This document shows positions 1 through 11,105 of a stretch of DNA of 64,000 nucleotides, piece after piece. Positions within the stretch are counted from its first letter, which is position 1. The number at the start of each line of letters is the position of its first letter. The notes under the pieces are model-generated. The model saw only the letters and a list, made by a program, of their open reading frames with translations, made no database searches and was not told where the DNA came from. The stretch comes from Symbiodinium natans (Eukaryota; Sar; Dinophyceae; Suessiales; Symbiodiniaceae), in assembly GCA_905221605.1 (NCBI GenBank), contig CAJNDS010001824.1, forward strand, positions 302,548 through 366,547. The letters are read 5' to 3'. A program made the position numbers and the translations under genes.

Positions 1-672
1 AAGGCTGCTGCGACATGTTGACGCCAAACTTCACGTTGGCCACAAACGCGCCGCCTGCATGGACAAGTCTCTCTGCTTCAGAGCCTGCGCTTTCTTTGTG
101 GTGGGTGCACGGCGTGCAGCAGGCGAAGGATAATCGTGCAGATCTCAGTAAACTCAAACTGAGATGAATCCACGATCACGGCTCGCTGCATACCCTTGGA
201 AGCTCGACGCTGGTACCTTTTTGGTCCAGCTGTGTGCGCTCTGCATAGACGCTGCATCGATGAAGACGAGCGGCGGAGCCGCCCAAAGTCTACAGTTCGC
301 GGGTCGCCATTCCTTAAGGCTCACTTGAAATCTATGCGGAATCATCAGATCCTTCCTGGCGAGCTCTGTGGCCACCTCACTCCTCCTTGAGGCTCGGGAA
401 GGTATCCAGCACGGCCAAGCGAGTCTGGATGAATGTCGGCTTCACGGCCAAGACATAGACCTAGTTCATGGTTGGAAAAATATGAAAATTCAAATGTCTA
501 TTCCTTATTGCGTTTAAGTGCCCTTAAAAATGTAAAATGGTAATCAACTAGATGGCAAAGAAACGCAGTAGCCGAAGCAGTAGCCGTGGATCATCGACAA
601 GGCGTAGCGCATGGCCGTGCCACCAAAGCCGCCGCCACCAGCAAAGCCAACCTTCGAGGCTCCCACGTACCT
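1..672 (-). CDS. Unrecognised multi-exon gene, 3' part off the left edge
   Basis: I do not recognise the product. Four minus-strand stretches read as coding, in transcript order: about 672-553 (glycine-rich, GFAGGGGFGGTAMRYALS), about 455-370 (PTFIQTRLAVLDTFPSLKEE), about 360-300 (ELARKDLMIPHRFQ) and 78-1 (AGGAFVANVKFGVNM), the last open to the window edge. The second and third pieces are in different frames only about 4 bases apart. That is too short for an intron, so a small indel, an assembly error or a wrong exon call is possible there. Between the pieces the DNA is AT-rich, with the ATTCCTTAT.GTTTAAG.CCCTTAA motif twice (about 500-530 and 725-755). The order agrees with the minus-strand direction of all neighbours. 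Confidence 0.35.
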
Positions 673-1183
673 GGAGGTTCTTATCTGATTCATGGTTGGG
701 ATAGTATTAACATTTTAGGTTTATATTCCTTATTGGTTTAAGCACCCTTAAGCATGCAACATGTTTTCCCAACTATGACAAAGTTATGGTGTGGGGGGGG
801 GGAGGCCATGATGGCGCGTGTGTCATGTCGTATGTCAGAATGTTCCACTCGTCGGTTCTGTGATACTGTAGATTAGTCTATGAGCGTATTGGCCAAATTT
901 TCCGAGTTGTGCTATTGTTGCCAAATAGTACTATTACTTCCGAAGGCACAAAGCCATGGCCGGATCTTCGAGATCAGCTCACAGAAGCGACAAACGGGGA
1001 GAGGACTTGACCCAGAACTGCTGATGCACCGTTTGGCGTGTCGCTGCTAGAGCTCTCGTGGAAGTCCCTTGAAGGTTTCAAAGTGTCGGCACTTCTTCCC
1101 GTCGCCTATTGCGCAGTCGAGTTGCGACATGTCGCGAAAAGTCTCCCTCTCTCTACCGTCCACAGCTTTGCTTCGGCACTTTT

Positions 1184-4100
1184 TTACGCCACGCTCGATC
1201 GCAAGCTGGCATCTGCCATAGCAATGGCGCCCTCCAGGGTGTAATTCCCTCCAATGAAGCCTTGGATATCGAAGTGTGACGATGTAAGCCTTCAAACATC
1301 AATCACTAAATCACAAAATTCCAACTTGCAAGCGCATAATTGCACTACTAAAATGTCTAGATCATCAATATTGTGATATTGTTCATTAACATTATGGATT
1401 TGAGTATATTCGAGTATTCTTATATGATTGCGCTGCTCCATGAGTCTACTGCTACATTGCTCTACTACGACATTATGCTGCTGAAATATAACAATCTTTG
1501 GTCGCATGGTACAGCTAGATTTATAATTGTACATGATTACATTATGATGTTATTTGTATTATAGTTTTGTATATGTATATTTTCTCCTGACATTTTTACT
1601 GTACCGTAATGTTGTTAGATTGTTGCATTATTTTTCTACATATATATATATATATATATTATTCTGCTGTTAAGTTGGTACATAAAAATACTAACACATA
1701 ACTAGACTAATATAGTATGATCAAACTGTACTATTCTATGATGACAGTTACAATGTAAGCTGAAGGGAGCCAAGCAGCCATTGACATGGGCAAAGCAGGA
1801 TCCTGCAAGGTCCATGCTAGCTGCTGCCCCCAAACCCCACACCGTTTTGCAACCGGGTTTAAGGTTTAGGGTTTAGGGTTTCGGGTTTAGGTGTGGCTTC
1901 AAGACCCAGCCCTTTTCTGCAGCAGGCGTTGAAGCCTACATAAACCCATCTAGCCAAAAGACTCACAAGGCCGAGCTCCTTCGATTCCACTAGCTTGCAC
2001 CAAGGCGTCGTCTCGCAGGCCTCGCCAAGCCCTGAGCCACAAGGGACGGACAAGGCACTCCTCGATGAATATTTTGGGAGTATCTCAGAGCTCGATCATT
2101 TCAACCATTAGGCCCTGATTGTGACGTTCAGGATCCTGAACCCCCACCCAGCAACTGCTGTCCAGAACTCGGCAGGGAGGCCCTACACCCCTAAACCCTA
2201 AGCCCTACACCCTAAACCCCTAACCCCTGAACCCTAAAACCCTTTTTTGCAGCTGGGACCCTAAAACCCTAAACCCTAAAACCCTACACCCTCTTCATCC
2301 AAGCGGCTCTGGCAAGGAGAGGCGATTCGTGAAGAAGCGACCTTCGATGGGAACTGCGCGGACTCGGAAGAGGTCCTCCTGGTTTCGCAACCGAAAGTAG
2401 GGTTTAGGGTAATTTAGGGTTTACGGATTGGGGTAATTTAGGCTTTAGGGTTTAGGGTAAAAAAGGGTCGAGGGGTTAAGGAATTTCTTTTGCCACCCGA
2501 CTAGCCACAGCAATGCGGAGGGAAAAAGTTGAGATTTATGGTCAATTTTTGACAAAAAAAGGAGTTTTCTGTGCGGAGTCCACTGTACGACATCTTCGGA
2601 GAAAGCCCTTCCAGCGCTGTGCTGGCTTCTCATGGTAGGACATACTGGGAGTATTGGGAGTTCGGATTCAGGCGGGCGCCACAGCTTGCTCAACAAGAAG
2701 CTATCAATCAATACACCATGGTCACAGACAGCTCTAGAGTTTGTCGATGGCCACCCCTGTCTCGCATTCGGTGGAGAACCCTACGTCCTTGATCTAGCGA
2801 CTCCACGTATTCCGGACTCACCCTGTTCTTTGTACACTACAAAGCCAGGTCTACCGAGGGCCTGTTTCCCTAACGGACCGTGAGAAACACCCACTAAGCA
2901 AAATACCAGTAGTGGATACAACCCTGAACCCTATACCCTAAACCCTACACCCTGCAGCCCAAACCCTAAACCCTAAACCCTAAACCCTAACCCCTAAACC
3001 CTAAACCCTAAACCCTAAACCCTATACCCTATACCCTATACCCTAAACCCTATCCGACGCGGGCCTCCGGTGCACCCTAGACCGACGCATGTGTGACTGG
3101 CCCCTACTGATCGGAAAGCCTTCAAACTAGACCCAACATAAGAAAGTTGAGTGCAGTTCGGGAACCTATTGCAGGCTCATGCTCGGCAGTAGCCAGCTTG
3201 CTCCAGTTGGCTACACAGGTTGTGGTAGGCCCAGGGTTTAGGGTTCAGGGTTTAGGGTTTGGAAAGGCATCAGTGCCCTTTCTACCTAGCTTGGGACACA
3301 GTCATGCCATTCTTAGAAGTTTGCCCCTCCCCCGTTGCAATCACGTCCATGGAGAGCCCTCAACAGGAGGGCAAACATGTTGCATCCACTGCATTCCAAT
3401 GGAACGCACCCCATGTGGCCCTTTGCAATCATTTCTGAGGGGTGGAAATGCTCGTGGCTGTTTGCAATCATTCAGCCCCCTACCCCTACCCCCCCCCCCC
3501 CCCTCGGCAACCATTTTCTACGAAGTAGTGGTCTGAAACGTCTCTCACGTCTCATGCTGGCACCCTTTGAAGGTTTAGCAGGAATATAGCTCCACTGTGG
3601 CACTAAGGCTTCCTTCTTCTTTTCAGCTGAGGCTCTTCGGGATAGACCTCGGCACTTTGCAAAGCTTAGATCTTAGAAGACAGCTGCCTCCGCCAGCATG
3701 AAGACTTGTGCTACTGGACCCTGGGCAGTCCTTCATAATTCACACACACACACACACACACACCAAGTAGTACCCTAGACCCTAAACCCTAAACCCTAAA
3801 CCCTAAACCCTAAGGTGCCAACGAGGAATTTGATGTGGCCCTCGAGGTGCAGCTCACGCTCGAGATCGAAGACGTGGCTCCTCGATCTTGGCTCATGCAG
3901 TGCTTCTGAGGGGGGCATCTCACCGGCTGCACCCTTAACCCTAAACCCTAAACCCTAAACCCTAAAGTAATATCTGTAGGGCTTATAGGGTGTTTATCGG
4001 GTCTATAGGATTCATAGGGTTTTAGGGCAACCTTCCTGTGTTTCAGACATAGCCGAACGAGGCACGCTCCTCCACGGCAGCTTCCCGGAGTGGAGTCTGA

Positions 4101-7100
4101 GTACCTTCGCCATTGAAGCTCATGCCAAGAGGCTTTGGTTCTCAACGCGACAATGAACCGAGAACTGCCCCCTTGAAGGGTAGTTTCTTGGGCCCTGAGT
4201 ATGATCCCTTACCTCCCTTAAAAAGGGATCCGAAGTATGAGCCCTTGGGTTTAGAGGGTATATGAGGGGCAATTTAAAAAAACTACCCTCAGATATCAGA
4301 TACCCCCCCCCCCCCCCGGGCCTGTCCAGAACTGTGGACCTCCTCACGGGTAGCCATTGCCTCAGCCACGCAGGCCCGCGCGGGCAGCCAGGACTCCAGC
4401 ACGTCGCTGAGGACCTCAGGGCAGCATCGGAACGATCGTTCATTCGTGAACCCTAAACCCTAAACCCTAAACCCTAAGCCCTAAACCCTAAACCCTAAAC
4501 CCTAAACCCACCATTAGTGGGGCGCAGTGCCGCCCAGCATCTTCCAGAAACTCTGCACCACACATCGCTGACCTGCGCTAGAGCGCCAGAACGGAGCACG
4601 CAAGGAAGCAGACTGTTGCTCTCATGGAGCGCAACTCGTACCCTAAACCCTAAACCCTAAACCCTAAACCCTAAACCCTAAACCCTAAACCCTAAACCCT
4701 AAACCCTAAACCCTAAACCGTGACTTGCAATGAACTTGGTAGGCGCCGGGCGCCGCTTCGAAGCGACTTTGCAAAATCTCATCATCGCAGGCCTGGAGAG
4801 ACAACCCCTAAAGAGGCCTCTGTGCCCCTCAAGTAAGGAATGGCTTAAGGTTTAAGGTACATTGTTAAATTGTTATAAGGATCATTTTATACAAAATTGG
4901 AGGTATATCCCTTAAATAAAGGAATGTACCTTAAACCATTGTTAAGGATCCTTGTTATATATAATTGGAGGTATATCCCTTAAATAAGGAATGTACCTTA
5001 AACCACTGTTAAGGATCCTTATATGGTTTAAGGTCTATTCCTTAACTACGGGGTCTTGGGGGCTCTCTGGGATGCAACGGCTAGCTTGCGATTGCAAGCT
5101 GTCGGATAGACGACACAACGTGCAAGGCACCTCGTTCCAGCGCGGATTGAGCCGAGCCACGCGTGCCGAGAGGCCCGTGCAGTCCTGTAAGAGCGAAGGC
5201 GAATACAAAAATTAGAGAAGTAAACTACTATGACACAAAGGGTATTGCTGTCTACCAGCAATGTGTCGTGTTGGCCTCAATTCTGCGAACTTCTCACACG
5301 TGTCCCAGGTTTGCCCCAACAGCTTGTCTCGTACACATCCCGTCGCTGTGCTTGCCTAGGCGTCTCCGAAAGGTCGATGGCCGGTGAATGCAACAGGCAC
5401 ATCCGAGACAACCCCTGGTTCTTAGCAGGGAATGGGGGAATGAGGTACCCTATATCATCCCTTAAAGGGGAAATGAGGTTCCCCTATATAATCCCTTAAA
5501 GGGGAAATGAGGTTCCCCTACATAATCCCTTAAAAGGGGGACAAAAAAAGGGCCCTCATTCCCCCAGTCCCTACAAAGAACCGGCCAAGCGGGATGACTC
5601 CTTGAAGCGAGGAGTGCCTACTGCGCACATCTCGACCTCGGGTTTAGGGTTTAGGGTTTGGGGTTTAGGGTTTAGGGTTTAGGGTTTAGGGTTTAGGGTT
5701 TAGGGTTTAGGCTCCAGCTGCTCCCGACTTCACGCAACAAGTTTCACGGTCCAAAATTCACGAAGTAGTTGAGAAGGCTATATGATTATAATGCTTCTTC
5801 CCATTTTTACTATGATTTTGATGATTACTATCATTGCTAATATTTATGTTATATAGAGCACAACAAGATACCTGAAAGGCTGTACATCAATAATGATGCC
5901 GAGCTGCGCCATTGTCAATGGCATCAATGCACTCAATGAACCGGTCATACACCTGCAGTGGCACACGCGGACATCCTTCCAGCAGCTTCCTGAGACTGCA
6001 GCATCGCGCCTCGGCCCAAATAAGCTCCGTGCTCTTGGGATCTGTGTCAGCGAGTTGTTGGATGATTTCCCGCCCGAAGTGTTTGTACACCAGGCCTCGT
6101 CTGAACAAAAAAACAGACTGGACAGATGCAGATCCTACACCCTAACCCTCAAATGGGTGGTTGTGAAAATTATGATCCCTTTTGGAGTACCCTAAATACT
6201 AGGTGCCGTATTATAGTCGGGATCCAAAAAGGGACCATAGTTTTGACAACCACCCAAAGCCTACACAGCCAAGGCACCACTGGACGAAAGTCGGGTCTTC
6301 CACCGCCCCGTGGCCTTGTTCGCAACTGCGTAGTGCACTGGAGATCTGACATCCCCTCACTTGTCATGCTTCAGGACATGCAAGGTCAGGAGACCTGCTG
6401 TTGATTCTGTCGCGTCCACGCAGAGCGCGATTTCCTGCCTCCTCTGGTCCCTTTGCTGCACCAGGGATGCCATCGGCGGTTTCGAAGAAGCCCCGCTGGT
6501 GATGGTCGAAGCGAAGCTGGGCAGGGTCGTACACGTCGCCGACCTCAAGCATGCGCATGCGCGTGGGGGTGACCCGCGTGAGAGCTACAGGACCAACAAG
6601 TACTATTGTTACGATTTTTACGAATATTACTATATTACTATTATTACTAGTATTACTACTATTACTACGATTATTATTTCTGAAGCGACCACAACTCCTT
6701 GTATCAGAAAGACTGCGCGCCCGGCATCCACAACGATGTCCATCTTGGCCAAGATCCTCAAGGGCGAAAGCTGAACTCCGGCAGCCAACTCTGGCTTGAG
6801 GGTTGGGTTTCGGGGGTTTCGAGTTTAGGGTTTAGGGTTTAACACTCGATTTGAGATGTTTATTTTTTTTACGGCTTCAGGCCTTAAGGTTTCAGAGGGT
6901 TACCTTTGACACTACAACTTGGGCGCGAGTTCGCGCCACATTCATAACACGAGAAGTACACTCCTTCATGGAGAGGGTATTCTTAGAACAAAATACGAAT
7001 AGTCATACTAGTCAAGTCATAATCGTAATAACAAAATAGTAACAAACATATAAACAATCAAAATTGTAACAATACTAAGAAGAAGATGAAGATAATAATA

Positions 7101-8579
7101 ATCGTCATAGCAGTTGTAATCGTAATAAGAGCTCTGTCGGAGGCCTCCGCTCTCTGCTCCGCGTCACCTCGCTGCCCGCGTAGTCCGGGAGCTGACGAAG
7201 CATCCAACAGGCCAAGGCCTCCTTAGCACAAAAAGATTCGAGGGTTTAGGGTTTAGGGTTTAGGGTTTAGGGTTTAGGGGAGCTTTTTCCCGAGACAGGG
7301 ATATTATGGGAGAGGTTGTCGCAGTTTGGGACCCTGAACCCTTTTGAAGTTGGACTTGCAAACAAAAAAACCAAAAACCCCAAACCCTAAACCCTAAACC
7401 CAAAACCCAAACCCTATTCTAACTATCTTGGGAACCCTTCCAGGTCTGGTGACAACTGACGAGCTGGCCGGAGCCAGCTTTAGCTGCGACATGCCCTGAT
7501 CCAGAATTATAGGGGGTTTAGGGTTTAGGGTTTAGGGTTTAGGGGTTCTAGTAGGTTTATGGTCTGGGGTTTAGGGCTCACAGGGTCAGAGGGTTCTTAA
7601 GGGAGCGGGGATCTTGGGGAAGCTTAGGGAGGTTTTGGGGAGTAGTGGGGGGCATTCGGGAACATACCCCCTTATGGAACCCACCGTCCCTTAAGTTGTG
7701 AACGTCGAGCTTTTGCATGTTCGCTTGAGTTCAACATGTTCGACTGTTCGAGCTTTCGAAACGCAACTTTGGAGTTTTCAAAAAGCGCTCAAAAAGCTTT
7801 CTCTGAGAACCTTGACGCGCAGAACCGTAGCAAAATTGAAACCACCCCCGCTCACAGGTTTAGAAATGCAGACTCGGAAAGTGGTGCTAGCCTCCAGGAA
7901 GAGAACGGCGCATCAGCGTTGAATCAAGGTTGATCATGTTGGGGTACACTGACACGACCATCACTCACTCTCTCTCTCTCTCTCTACATGGGGTTTGCTC
8001 TCGTCGCGTGTTCCCATCACTAGTTGCTGCCAAAGCAGCATCAGCCTGGAAAGAGCCATCGTGTGTGCCCAGCCTGAGAGCATCTCATCTGAAAGCCGTG
8101 GGCCTCCACCCGCCTCGGAAGCCTCTATAGATTGGGATGATGTGCCCCCTAATTCTAACAGTCCTTCATAGGGCTGAAATTAGGGGGGGTGGGGTACTAT
8201 AATCCTGATTAAGGACCGTCTGCATAAGAGGGAACATTCCAATGTATAGATCAATATCGCGCTTCCTACCCTGTTTCCGAAGGGGCCGTCATGCAAACCA
8301 CAAGTATCACAAAAAAATTCTCAACTCCCTCTGTGCGAGTGAATCGGGCAGCCGGTCAACGGTCAACAGCCAGAACGACACTAACGCACTTTTGAGGGCG
8401 GCGTTTTGTGAAGGCCTGTGGCCGCAAACCTGAGGCCGAGGCTTCTTCGTGGATTTGGGCAAGGCCCGCGTTTTCGCTGCTGCTCGTGCAGAAAAGGCTG
8501 CGGCGGCGGTCAGGGCCGAGCACGTCACCGACCCCACGGCCTTAACTCGGATTGCAGTTTGATGCACGATCGCCTGCAT
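1184..8579 (-). CDS. MYG1: MYG1 family protein (UPF0160, DHH-like exonuclease), 19 exons
   Basis: MYG1 proteins are metal-dependent 3'-5' RNA exonucleases reported in nucleus and mitochondria (family knowledge). Exons were placed by frame and alignment to family motifs: 8443-8579, 8040-8073, 7148-7221, 6726-6756, 6478-6543, 6278-6314, 5908-6095, 5601-5636, 5131-5184, 4752-4792, 4539-4572, 4322-4414, 4032-4104, 3819-3905, 2829-2836 (8-base microexon, tentative), 2305-2378, 1979-2031, 1779-1802, 1184-1260. The product is about 406 residues, close to the family length. Visible motifs in order: GTHDGSF, MDIVVDVGDVYDP, DHHQRGFFET, LSSSGLVYKHFG, IDAIDNG, LSARVARLNPRWNE, SWLPAR, FDLERELHLEGHIKF, WRGLRDDALVQASGI, GFIGGNYTLEGA, then stop. 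The first about 45 residues are Ala/Arg/Lys-rich, like an organelle leader. All introns end in AG: 11 start GC, 4 GA, 3 GT. The N-terminal FHxDE motif reads FQADE. Phases agree at all placed junctions. Confidence 0.88.
2925..3053. repeat. CCCTAAA tract in MYG1 intron
   Basis: About 17 units with CCCTATA variants. Lies in the intron between exons 14 and 15. Smaller tracts of the same kind are at 1858-1892, 2183-2292, 2399-2460, 3233-3262, 3773-3814 and 3932-3966, all intronic in this gene. Confidence 0.95.
4177..4289. mobile_element. D-family palindromic element in a MYG1 intron
   Basis: AGGGTAGTTTCTTGGGCCC at the left, inverted as GGGGCAATTTAAAAAAACTA CCCT at the right, with AAAAAGGGATCC in the middle. 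Intron 4105-4321. Confidence 0.78.
4449..4508. repeat. CCCTAAA tract in MYG1 intron
   Basis: Eight or nine units inside intron 4415-4538, occupying half of it. Confidence 0.95.
4640..4719. repeat. CCCTAAA tract in MYG1 intron
   Basis: Eleven near-perfect units inside intron 4573-4751. Confidence 0.97.
4832..5069. mobile_element. A-family palindromic element, rearranged/duplicated copy
   Basis: Repeats of TTAAGGATCCTTATATGGTT and AAATAAGGAATGTACCTTAA appear twice inside, so the copy carries an internal duplication. It lies in MYG1 intron 4793-5130. Confidence 0.75.
5414..5584. mobile_element. E-family palindromic element in a MYG1 intron
   Basis: The long inverted ends CTGGTTCTTAGCAGGGAATG and GTCCCTACAAAGAACCGG enclose three tandem copies of a unit containing GAGGTTCCCCTATATAATCC and CTTAAAGGGGAAAT. 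It ends 16 bases from the donor of intron 5185-5600. Confidence 0.85.
5639..5711. repeat. TTTAGGG tract abutting a MYG1 acceptor
   Basis: Ten units starting two bases from the AG acceptor of exon 5601-5636, in the opposite orientation to the two neighbouring tracts. Confidence 0.95.
6154..6255. mobile_element. H-family palindromic element in a MYG1 intron
   Basis: TGGGTGGTTGTGAAAATTAT at the left is inverted as ATAGTTTTGACAACCACCCA at the right, each followed inward by GATCCCTTTT / AAAAAGGGACC. It makes up more than half of the 182-bp intron 6096-6277. Confidence 0.9.
7230..7548. repeat. Three telomere-like tracts in MYG1 intron 2
   Basis: TTTAGGG at 7230-7279, CCCTAAA-type at 7380-7414, TTTAGGG at 7505-7548, so both orientations occur in one intron. 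Confidence 0.92.
8132..8243. mobile_element. B-family element in MYG1 intron 1
   Basis: TTGGGATGATGTGCCCCCTA at the left and GAGGGAACATTCCAA at the right are inverted ends, with AACAGTCCTTCATAGGG and ATTAAGGACCGTC inside. Confidence 0.8.
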
Positions 8580-8609
8580 TCCCCTGCTCTCTTTCCAAAC
8601 TGCACACAC

Positions 8610-9310
8610 GCTGTGTCCGGAGCTTCGCCTACTGCCACCACGCAGCTCGCGGGTGAGGAGCATGAACACGCCGGTGTTGAGGTGCCCTCCAAGGACTTAC
8701 TGGCACGTGAGATCCAAGACGACTTACACCATATCATTGCAATACGAAATATGCAGCGCGACAGATAGACACACGATACTCATGTTTTATTACTGCAGCC
8801 TCTCAGCCCCTTCATCGTTTGATCAACTTACGTGCCGCACACGCTGTTGCTGCTGAAGCATTTGGACGTCTTCCAACCCGAAGGATGCCTGTAGATCGGG
8901 GACTGGACCCCGAACTGCACAAAACAGACAACACCAATCAACGTGTGACGTCCTGCCAATCTAGTCGTTGATTACGGCCTGGAAGGCACAAGCGTCCACG
9001 GCAATCCGGCGCAGCGGCTGCAGCAAGAAGCGTGCCGCAGCATGCTCGAATGGCAGGTGTGTACAACTGTTGCTCGCGCAAGTGCGGCGCTTTCTCGAGT
9101 TGATGCACAGGGGCCGGGGACTGAGCTGACTACTGTCATGCCCCAATGCCCCACAGGCCGATGAGCTACAATACATGTTGCTGCGTGCCCTTGTTCCTCG
9201 TCAGCCAAACGTGCTCGCAGGTCAAGTGCCATCGTTGAGGTTACACTGCCTGTCTGCGGTGCGGAGGTGCACAAGAAGACGCCTGCAATCCTGGAGGAAC
9301 TGGTCTTCAT
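8610..9310 (-). CDS. Unrecognised multi-exon gene upstream of MYG1
   Basis: Product not recognised. Coding-like minus-strand pieces, 5' to 3': about 9310-9120 (TMALDLRARLADEEQGHA), about 9060-8960 (FEHAAARFLLQPLRRIAVDA), about 8918-8838 (DLQASFGLEDVQMLQQQQRV) and about 8695-8625 (GGHLNTGVFMLLTRELRGG). AG acceptors precede the third and fourth pieces. The third resembles the Gln-rich end of a helix. The last piece lies only tens of bases above the MYG1 start, so the intergenic gap would be very short, as in tightly packed dinoflagellate gene arrays. Exon ends are not resolved. Confidence 0.3.
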
Positions 9311-9589
9311 CAGGATCAGCAGATCCTGAACCGCGCGGTCGACAGCTGTGTCTCAGGCCTTATACTCTCCGTTGCTACAGGGCTGCTTCTGAACCTCAGC
9401 TTATAGCTACCTGCATCCAAAGGTATCAGCAGACCCCACCTGCTTGCAGTGCCTCCAACAGAGCTAGGCCTGGGCCGACGCGCGAAAAAGAACCCTGGCA
9501 CATGCCTCTTGAGGGTCTCGGACTTAGCATGTCGACGCTCACCCTCGCATGAGGCAGGCAAGGCAACTGTCCGAAAGTCCAAATCCGGG

Positions 9590-10007
9590 ATAGAACTGCA
9601 ACTGCCCCGAATCAGAGTTCACAGATTCGCTGGGGCGCTTGAGTCGTTCGGTGCTAAAATGCCGCGAGGCAGCTCTGACAAGCCAGGAGATTAGGGACCG
9701 AGGTTGATAGATGCTGACAAGCCTGACCAGTTAGTGCTTGCGGGTTTCGAGAGTTTCAAACATGCACGGAAGTGCACGCACAACACAAACACAAACACGA
9801 ACACAAACACGAACACAAACACAAAAACAAGCACAAAAACAAACACACACACACACACACACACAGAGACACACACACACACAGAGACACACACACACAC
9901 ACACAGCGGGGGGGGGGGGGGGGACACATCTGACACGGACACGGACACCCACCCACACATACAGAGAGAGAGAGAGAGAGATGTATATATAAATAACTAT
10001 CACATAG

Positions 10008-10041
<34 letters not shown>

Positions 10042-11100
10042 GTACATGTGCATATATGTATATGTATATATACATATCGATCGGGAGAGATCCGCTGACT
10101 GTTGAATGCAATCGCTCATGAATGAACATGGCCAGACTGTTTCACATCGCCCTCCTGGAAAACTTGGCAAGCGCCCTAACCGGCCTGCAATAGCAAAAGC
10201 ATAAAAAGCTTTAAGATCCAGGGTTGTTGACTAAGGTCTTTGCGGGCCGTCTTGAAGGCGTCGCCACCTGGGGTGCACACGCGCAGCACCGCTTCAAACC
10301 ATAGACAATTGCTACCCTCGAAAGAAATCGGAGGCTTTTAGCACGATGAAAAACACTCTATGTTTCTTTTAATTAATAACCCAGCTGGAAGGTTGTTGGG
10401 CAAGAGCGGCAACCGAGCAGTAAGGCCCGGACCGGTTTGTTGGTGGCAAAGGCAGACCAAGGCCCAATAGAGCTCAGAAACCTGGGCGTGAGAACCGTGG
10501 TTCAAAATATTTTAATAATAATACGATTAAGAATAGGAAATAGTATTAGCAATGGTAATATCAATGATAAGAATATGAAGAATGTTTATATTGCTTACAA
10601 GAATGTTAACAAGGTTGAGGGTTGCTTGTCTGCCACAGTGCATCCTTCGACAAGCGGCCACTTCTGGTTGGCGCGTGGCGGAAGCAAAGCCCAACAAGAA
10701 GTCGAAGAGTGGCCTGCGCATAGACAGGTGCTCTTGAATCTCACAAGACTAGGGCCGTAGCAGTCCAAAATAAGTAAGACAGAATGCGACTTCTAGTTGG
10801 CATTCCGGACAGCAGCATCCATGATCCATGGAAGAAGACCCGCTACGTACACTCAAGTTGCTGACACTTGCAAACGTCGGCTCATTCACAAAAACATGTA
10901 CAGCCAGAAGGTGCGTGGGTGTGTGCGTGTGTTGTGCGTGTGTTGGGCGTGACGTGGTGTGCACAATATGCTCAGCCTAGCAGCTGTAGGGGTAGTAGCT
11001 AAGCAGCACTCCATGTCTCCTCGTGCCTGCCTCTGCGATCTGTGCCACACTTCCTGACGATGGGAGGGCCTGCGCTTTTTCCCCATGTTTTTTTTTGCGA
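9590..11100. repeat. Low-complexity spacer with (CA)n, poly-G and (TA)n
   Basis: No gene is supported here. From 9776 to 10100 it holds (CACAAA)n, (CA)n, a run of 17 G near 9907, a GA run near 9962 and alternating TA/TATG. Open frames across this stretch (Thr-His or Cys-Val repeats) are artefacts of the dinucleotide repeat. 10500-10620 is AT-rich. Confidence 0.8.
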
Positions 11101-11105
11101 AGAGT

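Noticed and set aside
2925-3053. A true chromosome end (telomere)
   Set aside because: Tracts are short, in both orientations, inside genes and spread across the whole window. The window does not terminate in one.
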